Assembly: GCA_014621425.1 (NCBI GenBank)
Contig: JAANBB010000093.1
Span: 1-64,000 of the forward strand
DNA: 64,000 nt
Reading direction: 5' to 3'
From: Cylindrodendrum hubeiense
Lineage: Eukaryota; Ascomycota; Sordariomycetes; Hypocreales; Nectriaceae
A model generated the notes under the pieces. It was not told where the DNA came from. It saw nothing but the letters and a program-made list of their open reading frames with translations, and searched no databases. The stretch's first letter is position 1, and each line of letters starts with the position of its first letter. Made by a program: the position numbers and the translations under genes. Of this stretch, positions 25,165 through 36,001 are shown in pieces.

Positions 25165-26577
25165 CTATGCGGTCAACGCCGCAACCTCCTCACTCGTGAA
25201 GCCAAACAAATGCAACAGATCCAACAAACTCTCACTATTCAAACGTGCGTCCGCCTCCATCTGCACCCGCGGCTTTGCGTTCCACGCAACTCCCAACCCG
25301 GCCTTGTCCAGCATCAGGAGGTCGTTGGCACCGTCACCAACGGCCACGACCTGTGACAAGTCAATTCCCTCCTTCTTGGCAATCTCAACGAGCAGGTCGC
25401 GCTTGCGCTCCTTGCCCACAATGATGCCCTGGACCTCGCCCGTGAGCTTGTCATTTTCAATGACGACTTCGTTGGCGTGCGCGTAGTCAATACCCAGCTC
25501 GCCGGCAAGCCAACCAGTCAGGGGCTGGAAGCCGCCAGAGAGGACGACCGTCTTGACGCCCAGACGCTTCAAAGCCTTAATCAACTCAGGGACACCCTTG
25601 GTCACATCCAAAACGGACTGGAGGTCCTTGAACATGGTGGCAGGTAGTCCCTTCAGGAGAGCAACACGCTCACGGAAGGAGCCTTCAAATTCCAACTCGC
25701 CCATCATGGCGCGGTGAGTGATTTCCGCAACAAGTTGAGGCAAGTTTGGGGGATCCTTGATAGTCTCGGCCAGAAGATCGATGACCTCTTGGGTAATGAG
25801 AGTGCTATCCATGTCGAATACGACCAGGCGAGGGTGGCGCCTCCAGACGGCGTCTCGCTGGAGAACGACATCGACATTCCACTCCTGCTCGAAGCGGTAG
25901 ATCATCTCGTGTTTCCGCAAGTCATTTAAGCTGAGGTACTGAGGAGATGGAACGGGAGAAAGGGTAAGCTCCACGACACGCGGGTGCTCGTGGTTATCCA
26001 AGCATCGATGCGACGAGTGCGGCTCAGGGGCATCTCGCTCCAGAGGAAATGTGGACATGAGATGAAGGAAGGAGGCGATGCAGAGCGGCGAGATGTAGGA
26101 GCCGTAGATGTGGTCTAGCTGCTCGGACTCTTGCGTTGGTGGCTCGAGCGGGAACTCCTTGGGGTCGGTGGTAGGCGCGAGGTTGGCGGGCAGAGTTTCG
26201 TTGCTGTCAGTGACGCTGGGCCTGATGGGCGAGCTGTTTCCGGCCCTCCCCTTGTAGAACAGCGTCGCGATGAGGCGATCCGTCTTGTCGCCGGCGCGAG
26301 GCGCGCAGTTGGGGTGGGAGTAGGCATGGCTCAGCCCGCTGTCCACAACCGTGGGGGGGTTCTCCTCGGACGGGATGCCATTGAAAGGCAGGATGGGCTT
26401 GGGCGAGGAGACGGAGGCATTGGCCAGATCCTCCACCACCGTGTCGATGCCCTGGAACTGGTCCTGTTGCCTCGGAGGCCGATACTGCTGGTGGTCGATG
26501 AGATAGGAGCTGCTCCTCATTGAGCTCGTCAGCTGCGGGCGAGCAGCATTGTGCTTGGCGGGGCTCGTTTCGTCCAT
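25165..26577 (-). CDS. SER2: Phosphoserine phosphatase
   Basis: A single exon of 470 residues. The enzyme hydrolyses O-phosphoserine to serine, the last step of the phosphorylated serine pathway in the cytosol. The HAD-type catalytic domain fills the C-terminal half: motif I is D255-M-D257-S-T (nucleophile D255), motif II is VVLSGGF, and motif III/IV is VGDGANDLLML. The EFEGSFRERVALLKG cap-region signature is typical of SerB. The N-terminal 200 residues are longer than in bacterial SerB; the first 140 are low-complexity and Ser/Pro-rich, and the rest may resemble a regulatory (ACT-like) module. The start is the first ATG after in-frame stops. Confidence 0.94.
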   Translation of the reverse strand: MDETSPAKHNAARPQLTSSMRSSSYLIDHQQYRPPRQQDQFQGIDTVVEDLANASVSSPKPILPFNGIPSEENPPTVVDSGLSHAYSHPNCAPRAGDKTDRLIATLFYKGRAGNSSPIRPSVTDSNETLPANLAPTTDPKEFPLEPPTQESEQLDHIYGSYISPLCIASFLHLMSTFPLERDAPEPHSSHRCLDNHEHPRVVELTLSPVPSPQYLSLNDLRKHEMIYRFEQEWNVDVVLQRDAVWRRHPRLVVFDMDSTLITQEVIDLLAETIKDPPNLPQLVAEITHRAMMGELEFEGSFRERVALLKGLPATMFKDLQSVLDVTKGVPELIKALKRLGVKTVVLSGGFQPLTGWLAGELGIDYAHANEVVIENDKLTGEVQGIIVGKERKRDLLVEIAKKEGIDLSQVVAVGDGANDLLMLDKAGLGVAWNAKPRVQMEADARLNSESLLDLLHLFGFTSEEVAALTA

Positions 26578-29094
26578 TGTGCGAGTGAGGGCGAGAGCGG
26601 GGGCTCGGAATTCTGTCTGGTTCCGGGTGCCTTGGGAGATTGGCTGGCTTGTCTAGGGCAAAGAGCTACAGTAAGCTCCGTGTAGCCAAGCAGGGAGTGG
26701 AAGCAGGAGCGTATAGATGCGGAAAGCCGCGGGTCGACAAAGCCACGGAGACGATCTCAAAGTCTTGGTGTCGATCTCAAAACATCGGGTTGATGAGTGA
26801 TTGTGTCCCGCGCGATTCCCTCATCAGCCCCGCCAAACCGTTGGCGATGTATGTGGCTCGTGCGGCGCTGTCAGTTTGGTGCAATGTGATTGGGCCAAAT
26901 CCGCCCGCGTTTTTGCGAGGGACGAATGTTCGTATGAGGTCATGTCACGCACGCACCGCCCGAGACACCCACAGTCTGCAGGCTCCACGAGGCTATTCGC
27001 GTTGACGATGTGGACAGTCGACCGCCACTCTCAGATCCGCATCGAGTGAAGAAGAGATACAATCCAGATCTCTTTGATGTGCAGGCACATGCTTACAGAC
27101 CTACCTGGTTTGGTTGCAAGATCCATAATGCCTGGCGTGTTCGCTCATGCAGGTCGAGAAGGGACGGCCTACGAGAGACGAGAGTTGGTAATCATGTTGA
27201 TGACACATGTGCCTGCTGAACATGTCAAGAAGGTAAAGATCCAGCATCATCGTGTAGTGAGCATTGTTTGAAATGCGTTTCATAGAGTCGAGACGTCATC
27301 GAGTCGGTCGGCTTGCAAAGCAGGCGGATGTCGCTGGTTGACTAATCCAGCAGCGCTAAGTAAGCACGGAGTTAAGGCAGTTGCTCGGTACAGATGCAGA
27401 TGCTTCAAGATGCTTCAAGATTCAGATTTCGGACAGGGATGCTCGGACTGCCGGGCACCGAGGCCCGGGCCATCCGAAGAGACGAGGAAAGAGGCGAGAA
27501 AAAGAGACACAGGGCGAGCGCGGGATAACGTTTCTCCTTCCCCTCATTTTCGCTCCGCCCACAAAATACAGTCCGACAGGCCGTGGACTCTGTGGGGGGG
27601 TTTCCTAATACGCCCTCGTGCCTTGCATCGGCACCTCGGCAGACACCCTGTCTCGGTCGGGCTGTCGGCGGCACACGAGCGAGATGCCGCAATGACTTCA
27701 CCAGACAGTTGCCGCCCGATGAACATGGTTTCCGAGCGAGCGCTTTTATAGGCACCTGGACGTGGGATGTATCACATCCCATTGCCAGTTGCCAGACGGT
27801 CGAGGCCCAGGCTCAGATGCGTGCCATCGAGGCGTAGCGACAGTATGGCGACATCCAGAACTGGCAGAACTGCCGTACTACGGGCCGTCGATCCAAGGCC
27901 AAGACCAGCCGCCCGCTGTCCAGGCCCCAGCCAAGCCCCAGCCCAAGCCCAAGCCGGTGGCGACAGCGCAGGATCCTCTGGCGACACCACCAAGAGGCAG
28001 AGAGACGCCGCTTGACCGCCGCGAAAGACGCAACGCAGGGCTGCGATGACATGCTCGCTGCGAAGACGCCCTCATGCCCTTTTGCCTTTCATAGAAAGAG
28101 GAGACTTTAGGTCCACGATCCCACCATGCCTACGCCTCTTCATGCGCCCTTTCACAATGGGAATCCCACCACGGCTTTTGTAAGCGAGACCACTTGAATC
28201 CCTCCGCCATGAGATCATCTCATTTCCAAATGCCGCCGATGCCATGCCCCATTTCTAATCCAGGCCCCAACCATCCCAGGTCTGGTGGCTCTCTCATCCA
28301 CTCCCCTTCCATGAAAACCCTTCCGACGCCGCCGTAAAAAAAGAGCCCACCAGCCAGCCAGTCCCCGCCAAATAAACAAGGAGACACGGGGGTGCCCGGT
28401 TGTAGAAAAGTAGAAAATGTACTCATTACCTCCGGCTCGGCGGCTTTGTAGTGGTGCGGTTGCTGCCGACACCGCGGCGAGCCATGTCCCGGCGACCAGC
28501 CGCCCAGTTGAGGCCCGGCGCCCAGACCAATCAGCCGCAGCACCCACCATCGCGAAAGGGATAGCGTCGATGATGTGATCGCTTCCAGACACAACCCGGA
28601 GACTGACAATTCTCATGGCGGCGATGGCGCAATTGCACCTCCCCTCTTATTCTTGCCCAGCGCATCACAGGCACCGTGGATCATCGTAGCTTTCGGGTCC
28701 GGTTGGCTCAATGCATGTTTTCCCCCAATTACTAAGGCTGCCTGGAACGGGGGGGTGCGGGCGGTCGCCCGGGCTTAACATGTAAGCACCCCCTTCGCCA
28801 GCACAACTGGGCTCTCTTAAAGATTTCGACTGCCCTGCTTGTTCTCGTGCCCGTTGTTGTCATCACATCATTGCCCATCTCCCTCGCCCTGTCGTGCTTC
28901 GTCTTCAAATCTGTATCAAGTCAGCAAACCGCTTGCGTCATCAACATCATCCCAGAGCCACCCCTTCTCTCACCTCGACCCCGGCTCTTATAACTCAACC
29001 CCCTCTCCTGGGACAGTCTTTCTCCTCCTCTCAGCCCTCGAAAAGCCTCACCCAACAATCCCTCTCCAGTGGCCACCCTTCAACAGTCGCCAAC
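26578..29094. other. Divergent intergenic region upstream of phosphoserine phosphatase and PAPS reductase
   Basis: About 2.5 kb with no supported gene. Open frames between 27338 and 28052 and at 28215-28616 overlap on both strands and show no domain, so I treat them as chance. Short direct repeats occur (gatgcttcaa twice near 27402-27421; CCCCAGCCAAG words near 27924-27955). The last 300 bases are CT-rich and probably the PAPS reductase leader. Confidence 0.55.
28624..28633. promoter_or_regulatory. Candidate CYS3/MetR-type site
   Basis: ATGGCGCAAT matches nine of ten positions of the fungal sulfur-regulator consensus ATGRYRYCAT. It lies about 470 bp upstream of the PAPS reductase ATG, a gene class controlled by this bZIP factor in Neurospora and Aspergillus. 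One near-match of ten bases is weak evidence. Confidence 0.25.
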
Positions 29095-30063
29095 ATGCCA
29101 GCCACTATTACCCAGTCATCATCTCAGTCGTCCTTCGCAGACATCAAGATGGATTGCGAGTCAGGATATGCCTCGGGGCACTCGTCAGAGTACTCTTCGC
29201 CCTCATCGTCGACAACCCTCCCTCTAGTGTCTCTTACCAAGGCCCACATCAACCACCTCAACAATATGTTGGAACCTATGCATCCCATGGACATCCTCCG
29301 GTTTTGCAAGGTCATGTTCCCCAACCTGTACCAGTCGACCGCTTTCGGCTTGACCGGCCTCGCCACCATGGACATGTTGTCCAAGATCCAGACTGAGCAG
29401 CCCAACTCCCCGACCGTCGACCTCATCTTCCTGGATACCTTGTATCACTTCAATGAGACCCACGACCTCATCAACCGGGTCAAGGAGCGATACCCCAACG
29501 TTCCTGTGCACATCTTCAAGCCTGATGGCGTGGACACTGTCGAGCAGTTTGAGGAGACCTATGGCAAGGAGATGTACACACACTCATCCGAGATGTACGA
29601 CTGGATCGTCAAGGTCGAGCCCCTTCAGCGGGCTTACCAAGAGCTCAAGATCTCTGCCGTGCTTAACGGACGTCGTCGATCTCAGGGCGCTGCCCGTGGA
29701 TCTATTCCCATCATCGAATTCGATGATGAGCGGGGTGTTGTCAAGATCAACCCCATGGCCGCTTGGTCATTCACCCAGGTCAACAACTATATTAAGGAGA
29801 ACAACGTGCCGTACAACGCCCTCCTTGACCAAGGGTACAAGTCCATCGGCGACTGGCACTCCACCGTCCCCGTCGGCGACGGCGAGGATGAGCGCGCCGG
29901 CCGATGGAAGGGCCAGGCCAAGACTGAGTGCGGCATCCACAACAAGAAGTCGCGATACTCTGAGTTCCTGGTCGAGATGGAGCGCAAACAGCAAGAGGAG
30001 AAACTGGCCACCGCACTTGAAAAGGTGGCCCAGTCCCAGGCTCAGGCTCAGACCGTCTTGTAA
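29095..30063 (+). CDS. MET16: PAPS reductase (phosphoadenylyl-sulfate reductase, thioredoxin)
   Basis: A single exon of 322 residues. The enzyme reduces 3'-phosphoadenylyl sulfate to sulfite with thioredoxin, in assimilatory sulfate reduction in the cytosol. The adenine-nucleotide alpha hydrolase fold is visible as LIFLDTLYHFNET and YKSIGDWHST, and the catalytic C-terminal motif is TE-C279-GIH. The upstream frame is open to 28894, but the leader residues are low-complexity and the ATG at 29095 (context caacATGcc) fits the family's usual length of about 260-320. The last 20 residues are Gln/Ala-rich. Control by the CYS3/MetR sulfur regulator is expected from the family. Confidence 0.95.
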   Translation: MPATITQSSSQSSFADIKMDCESGYASGHSSEYSSPSSSTTLPLVSLTKAHINHLNNMLEPMHPMDILRFCKVMFPNLYQSTAFGLTGLATMDMLSKIQTEQPNSPTVDLIFLDTLYHFNETHDLINRVKERYPNVPVHIFKPDGVDTVEQFEETYGKEMYTHSSEMYDWIVKVEPLQRAYQELKISAVLNGRRRSQGAARGSIPIIEFDDERGVVKINPMAAWSFTQVNNYIKENNVPYNALLDQGYKSIGDWHSTVPVGDGEDERAGRWKGQAKTECGIHNKKSRYSEFLVEMERKQQEEKLATALEKVAQSQAQAQTVL

Positions 30064-30619
30064 TGTACACTTGCACGGAGGAGACGGATGTCCTGATGAT
30101 GATTTGATGAATGCGGCATTGTATCAGGCGTTTTGGAATAAAACTGGTCGAGTTGACAGTTCGGATTGGGCCAAATAGGGGCTTATAGCATCGGGATTTC
30201 ATTGTTTGGCGTTGGGTAAATCGCAGCTAGCTAAGGTTGCAGTCAGGTTAGCAAGCAGGAAAGCAGCTGCGTCATAGTGTAGACAATACAAAAGAAGAAT
30301 GAACAATAAACAAGCTCCCTGGGCGTCTGACTCGGTGATCTGGTCTTGCTGGCAATGTTCGAAGGAGGTTGAATTTCGATTACCCCCGGGAATCACGAGG
30401 TTGGAGCCGCAAGTGCGCGGTTGAAGTACGTAGTGCTACCCCGCGCTGATAAGGTTGCGTTGACCATCTAACACGATCCCGAGAATTTCTCCACCACCCG
30501 CGATACTGGACTAACTCACCCTTTGGCCCGCCCCTCTTCTCTCCTGCCCCTCCAACGATAACCACTGCGCACCAAAATCTCAGCCTCGTGACCGCACTAA
30601 CAAACCCGGATCCCTTACG
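30064..30619. other. Spacer between PAPS reductase and TYW3
   Basis: About 550 bp holding the 3' UTR of the first gene and the promoter of the second, both on the plus strand. Nothing else is visible. Confidence 0.5.
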
Positions 30620-31659
30620 ATGCAGGGCCTCGCAGCCGCCGCGCCCGCATTCGTCGACAAGAAGAAGCGGATTCTCGACCAGCTCGCGGTTCCAAGTGCC
30701 GACTACGCTGATGCGTCGCCCAAGGGCTCTGTAGACGTGGGCATCCGCGACCTCATCGACGAGATCAACCAGGCTGCCGGGTTTGTCACGACCAGCAGCT
30801 GCGCGGGACGGGTCAGTGTCTTCCTCGAAGGCCGGCGTGTGGTTGATGCAGATGCAGAGGATGACCAGGTAGCGGGTGTAGGGGGCAAGGGTGCTGGAGG
30901 GACGTGGTTGTTTGTCTCTCATGACCCGGTGCCTGAGGTGGAGGGAGATGCGGACTGGGCTGGTGTTCTGGGACTGGCAGAGTCGGAAGCTGATGTTCAG
31001 GAGGTGGGAGAGGTGGTCAAAGAGAGGAGACTTATTCACTTCAAGTTTGAGGCCATGGTAAGCAAGCCAATGTCTCTTCTAAGCTGGAGACGGACAGACA
31101 TATCAAGGTTTCCACGATGTGAGACTGAACACGATGCTGAGATTTCACGTAGATTCTGCATGTCCTCACTGCATCCCCAGAGCACGCCCAATTGCTCCTC
31201 CGCTGTGGTCTCCAAGCCGGCTTTCGCGAATCTGGTGCTATCAACCTGCTCCCAAATGGAAAAGACGCAGCTACGCCCATGGTAGCTATCCGCTCTATGG
31301 GGCTCGCCTTTGAGTCACTTGTCGGGCAACAGGTTGACGGACGCCAGCAACGCCTTGTCCCGCCCGACTACCTTCCAACGCTCATCCGGATCGCCAACGA
31401 GCGCTTCGCCGAGAATACGAAGCGCATCGAGCGGTTCCAGGTCGCGTTCCGTGATGCTGTGATCAGCATCTCTGCGCCAAGGCGGAACCCGGAGGGCAAC
31501 GAGTGGGAGGATGTGGCTGCGAGACGAGAGAGGAAACGAGCCGAGGGATTGAGAAAGAAGGCCGAGAAGCAGGCAGAAAAAAAGACGGATACGGGATCAC
31601 AAAGTGAAGCTAGGGGGTCAGATGCTGAATGGCAAACAGGGCCGCCCCTGGGTCTATGA
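30620..31659 (+). CDS. TYW3: tRNA wybutosine-synthesising protein 3 (TYW3)
   Basis: Two exons, 30620-31057 and 31153-31659 (95-nt intron), encode 314 residues. TYW3 N-methylates the yW-86 intermediate to yW-72 during wybutosine formation at G37 of tRNA-Phe. The family hallmark (T)SSCAGRVSVF lies at about residues 57-66. Later conserved pieces are RRLIHFKFEAM before the intron and ILHVLTAS, LLRCGLQAGFRESG and VAIRSMGLAFESLV after it. The C-terminal tail is Lys/Glu-rich. Length is close to the roughly 270-residue yeast protein plus the tail. Fungal TYW3 is usually stand-alone, as here. The gene converges on MIC19, with 162 bp between stops. Confidence 0.92.
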
Positions 31660-31821
31660 GTCCCTCGTACATTGTTTTCTGTATGCAGCTTTTACCGCCG
31701 CCGATGCCGTAATGTACACGCAATGCCGGTCTCATCCCGTCACCGAAACCGTCGTCGTCTATAGGATCCAAATCACCCGAACCGGGTGGGCAACTTTCCC
31801 CCCTCTTGGACCTCCTCATAT

Positions 31822-32456
31822 TCAAGCCACCACCTTCTCCACCCAGCCCTTCTCGAGCTTCTTGACCTCGGCCTTGAAGTCCTCAACCTCCTTCCAGCAA
31901 TCGAGCGGTCGTCGGTCGTTATCCCGCAGACATTGGATGACTTTGCTGCGCGCTCCCTCGACAGCCTCGGGCAGGGCGCGGACCTGCTTGCGAGCCTCTA
32001 GCTTCTTGCGCATCTCCTCAATCTCCTTGCTGACGGTGTGGTTCGACGGGCCATCGTCAGCCTTGAATTCGATAGCGGCGAGCTTCTCCTGGGCGTCCTT
32101 GAGGGCCTCGGCTTCTTGCTGCTGCAGCTTCTTGAGCTCCTCGGCTACGCGGGCCTGGATCTGCTGCTCGACTAACTTGGCGCGGGAGGCATCGGTCTGA
32201 GGGGGTTCCGGAGGGTTAGCTTTTCATCCTCAGAGCTTGAATCGAGTTTCCTAGACGTGGTAGGGTGGGGTTGAAAGTACCTCGTGGCTCGACTGGAGTG
32301 AGTCGACGAGATCTTGTGAGAGGCCGTTCGGCGCTGAGCTGTTTATTGACACACCATCAGCGGTCCATTGAAGCTAGGATTGGGGTTCTGGGGACCGGGG
32401 GGGACGTACGCCTTCCACACATGTGAGGAGATTGGTTTCGACTCGGCGGAACCCAT
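31822..32456 (-). CDS. MIC19: MICOS subunit Mic19
   Basis: Three exons, 32456-32410, 32338-32281 and 32196-31822, encode 159 residues. Mic19 is a peripheral inner-membrane MICOS subunit that links Mic60 to other components at cristae junctions. The N terminus MGSAESKP is a good N-myristoylation signal (Gly2, Ser6), known for Mic19. A long coiled-coil stretch (about residues 42-115, rich in Lys, Glu, Gln and Ala) leads to the CHCH-like C terminus with C-LRDNDRRPLD-C. That cysteine pair is the oxidisable couple of the family. The product ends with KKLEKGWVEKVVA. Splice phases (2, then 0) are consistent. The first exon is only 47 nt, so it is easily missed by gene finders. Confidence 0.88.
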
Positions 32457-35400
32457 TGTGTCGGGCGCAATGGCTGTTAAACGGATGTTCAATGGCGGCT
32501 CGTGATAGCCGTCTGGAAATTTCCGGCGTTGTTCGGGAGCATCACGGAGCAGACCGTGGCTGCCTTAGGTTACAATATTGAGCGCGCGCGCGCCGTCTGG
32601 CCGAAGGTGAACGCCGCATGTGGCTGAGCTCGGGCTCGGCTGTGGCGCCCTTCACCTTGCACAGACCGAAGGTTGACAGCCCGCTAGGCAGGCTCACTGA
32701 CCATCAGGCCATTTTCGCTTGCTATCAGATGAGATCTACTGGCTTTTAGATCCTGTTTGTACAGGAGGTTTTACGCGCGGAGATCCGAAACAAACTTCTC
32801 AACTCCCGCATTATGAGCCGTAGATCGTAGATGGCAGTGAGCAGATGCGGGCAGGGCCGGCAGTCGACCTGACGAGAAGCTGTATAAATGGGCTGAGGGC
32901 GACGAAGTGCTGATGACATCTTGGGTAACAATCAAAGGTGAGACGGCAGATAGCTAGGGGGGCTTCGCCTTCTCTCCGTATGCCCATGTCAATTGGTTCC
33001 GGATTGGCGCAAACGACCGCCAGTGAGGACATGGCTAGGACCGTGGACCACCACACCCTCAACCTCATCTGCGACCACTATGATCGACCATTATGATTGA
33101 CCACCCGGCCACGAGGCCTGAAGTAGGTGTTCTCCTTTTGAGAAACAAGCCAGCGGGCGCTCATGGGCCCCTGTCATATCACGTTTCCCAGAGGCGTGGA
33201 AGCCAGGACGCAGCCGAGCATGTCGAGCGCCTGTTCATTTTATCTGCGACGTGCTAGAAGTCTTGTCATTCGAGATTTGGCTTGGCTTTTCTGCAAACTT
33301 CTCGAAAAGGATGCAGAGCCTCGCGAGGTGTCGGCCCATGCCAGAAGCAGTGGTGTTCCGGCATGGCGGTGGAGGTGGGGCAATTCGTCGTCCGGAATCC
33401 GGAATGCATCTAACTGAGGTGCAAATCATTTCCATCAACCACAGGCCGAGATTCGATCGGTGAAGCGGGCCAGGAGCCCCTGGGAGGATGACGGGCTGTT
33501 ACAGGGTCCCTCCTAGGCCTGAACGCAGGCCTCAACCCCTCCCAAGATGGAGATGACATATCAAACACTCATCATTACAGTCCCCAGGCTGGTACTGGCG
33601 CTGGCTGGTCTTGGGCGTCGGTGTCTTGGCGAAAGGGAAGCCCGTCCAAGGGTGCGGATACGGGACTGGATGACTGGGATTGGGCTCGCCCTGGAACATC
33701 CGAACAATGGAAGATAGTTCAGATGGATTTGACCAAGGATGAACCATTGACCAGTGAAGATTGCTCAATGGCCGCGACCCATGGCTCAGATCCATGATCT
33801 ATCTCCGGTCCCCTTGTGTCGGCGCCCTGAGCTGTCTTACGACAGCGTCAGGCCATTCTTTGTTCGCGCTCGAAGACGTCTTTGGCGTCGCGGGATGACG
33901 GCACAAAGGCATTGAGCACCGGCACAAGACGCGCCGTCCAGACAAAGAGCAGAGACATGCTGTGGCGCTGGTGAGCACAGTCTCACTCCCGAATTGGGTC
34001 TGCTGGATGCCTCCACGATGCCAATGGTGCCCGTGATAGCCGAGTCCGTGTCTGCTGGCGGCTGGGCCGCGGGGCATCGAGTGGCCTGGAGGCGCCCAGG
34101 CCCGCTCGGGAGGCCAACGGTTTACTGCGTGTGCATGCGTGGTAGGCGTGCTCGATAGGGCTCTGAGGCCCCCGGCACCGCCAACCAGTCGCTTGTCAGC
34201 GGCCCCCTTGGCCCCCTTGCCCCCCCCTGAAGGCAGTGACAGAATCAGGGCCTGCAGGGCCACAGCCCCCTGAGCCAGGACCAGCGAGGTGGCGGGTTTC
34301 AGACCAAGTGCGTCTTCAGAGCGGCCGCTGAGTGGCCACTGAGCGGTGCTGCCGCTCCGCCCGGGGCCGACACCTGAGATCGCTGCGAGATCTCTGGTCC
34401 TATAGGTTGAGCCGCCGGGAGGCCTTTCGCTGCGGCCCCCTGCGCAAGGCCGGGTAGGGCGGCGCCATTCGGGCGCCGGACGCACCCAAGCACCGCCAAA
34501 GACCGGACCAGCAGCATGTGCGAACAGATACAGGCGCTACGGGAGCTGTGGTTCGCTGGGTCTCAATGCTGTGTAGCTGCGCCGCGTTTACGACCAAGGG
34601 AGTCCAGAACCCTCGGGTGGTTGCGTGGGCGCTGTAGCAGACCAACCAGGGCCCCAGCGAGCCATGGATGCAAACGACATTCCCAAAGGAGGCCCCTGGG
34701 ACCGCCACGCGAACCCAGCGCCCCCGCCTTATCGACTGGGGCGTCGGGGCCAGTCACAAGCCCGCACCGGCGAAGAGTCGCTGGGAGTCAGCACCTAGCG
34801 GGCCCAGGGTTCCCGGCATCCTAGACGAGAGCGTGTAAAGGCATTGCAGAGGTTGCTAATGGGAGGATCCCGAAGATCCCAGGTCGGTCCTGGGCCCGCC
34901 AAGAAGCCAAGAAGCGCCGTCCTGGTTGTCAACAGGGGTAAAGGCAGCTGGCCAGGGTACTTGGCCGCATGCATGTCCGCTGTGCCCGCTGTAGGTACCT
35001 GCTGTGGTGTCGGCTGGCTGCCGACGTGCTGGCCCTGGGTGGCCCTGGGCTCTCCACCGAACATATCACGACGCTCGCACCCGCCACCCCGTTGCACCTC
35101 GAAGCCTGTTCCTCTCCCTCGTGTCTTGCGTGACTCTGCCCTTCTTTTCGTTGTTCTTGCTCTTCGAGACATTTCAGTCCGGGGCTGGTTGGTCACACGT
35201 CGAGACCATTACCCGATTTTATTCATTCTTGAGTTTCTTGTCCAGCTGTCTGCTTCTCCGTCGACCCCCGCGGACCGTCATCGCCCCGTTCCAGTTCGCC
35301 CTCGCCCGCCCGCCAGCTGCTTGCACTTGCGTCACCTGGCTGCCAGCTGCAGAGCACGTCCACGCCCTCGTGTGCTTGCCCTCGCACTCCGCTTCACTTT

Positions 35401-36001
35401 GGATTCATTCAAAACAAACCCTTTCTTCCGTCCTTTGTGTATTGTGTTCAAGGCGCCGTTCTTTCAGGCACCCACTCACTCTCACTCTCACTCACTCGCA
35501 CTGGCCTGCGTCACTCGCGATATCTGCACCGCACCCAACTGTCATACCCGTCAGTATCGAACCCAGCATCTACCGGGACCAAGGCGAATCTGGAATTCGA
35601 ACCGTACCACGATCATCAACTCATCATTTTGCCTGGAGCAACAACTTTTCTTATTTTACGTGGTAAACGTTGGTCTTCTGTGATTCACACCACTGCCATC
35701 ACACACCTTCATCTCTGAACAGGACTCAATCTTTTCCTTTCACCATCTCCGAACAACTTCTGCCGATCACAAAAACATGTTCTGAGCATCTGAACACGAA
35801 GAAGAACACCACGTCTCGTCACCACCACTTGACCTCGGTGTCTCTTGTTCGGAGTTTCCCAACTTCTTTGGTGTATCCCATTGTTAATCACCAGCGACTA
35901 TTCACTCTTTCTTCAACTGAATTACGATTGGCCTTACAAAAGAAGCCCTCCTTCCTTACCCACCGCTCTCACGTTACTTTTCCAACTTCCACACAACAAC
36001 C
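32457..36001. other. Long gene-free stretch before the first ferric reductase gene
   Basis: About 3.5 kb. The left part includes a CpG-rich block (about 33800-34850) where long frames overlap on both strands, which I regard as a composition effect. From about 35080 onward the plus strand is strongly CT-rich with many short upstream ATG frames, suiting a long promoter and 5' leader of the ferric reductase gene. No tRNA, 5S or transposon feature was recognised. Confidence 0.55.

Noticed and set aside
27338..28052. Overlapping frames on both strands upstream of PAPS reductase
   Set aside because: All three plus frames and a minus frame are open at once, showing composition rather than coding.
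28215..28616. 133- and 129-residue minus frames over the same bases
   Set aside because: Two frames cover the same stretch with no family match; judged chance frames in the divergent promoter.
33799..34485. 228-residue minus-strand frame
   Set aside because: Low-complexity Gly/Pro/Arg composition, overlapped by frames on the other strand, no domain or splice structure.
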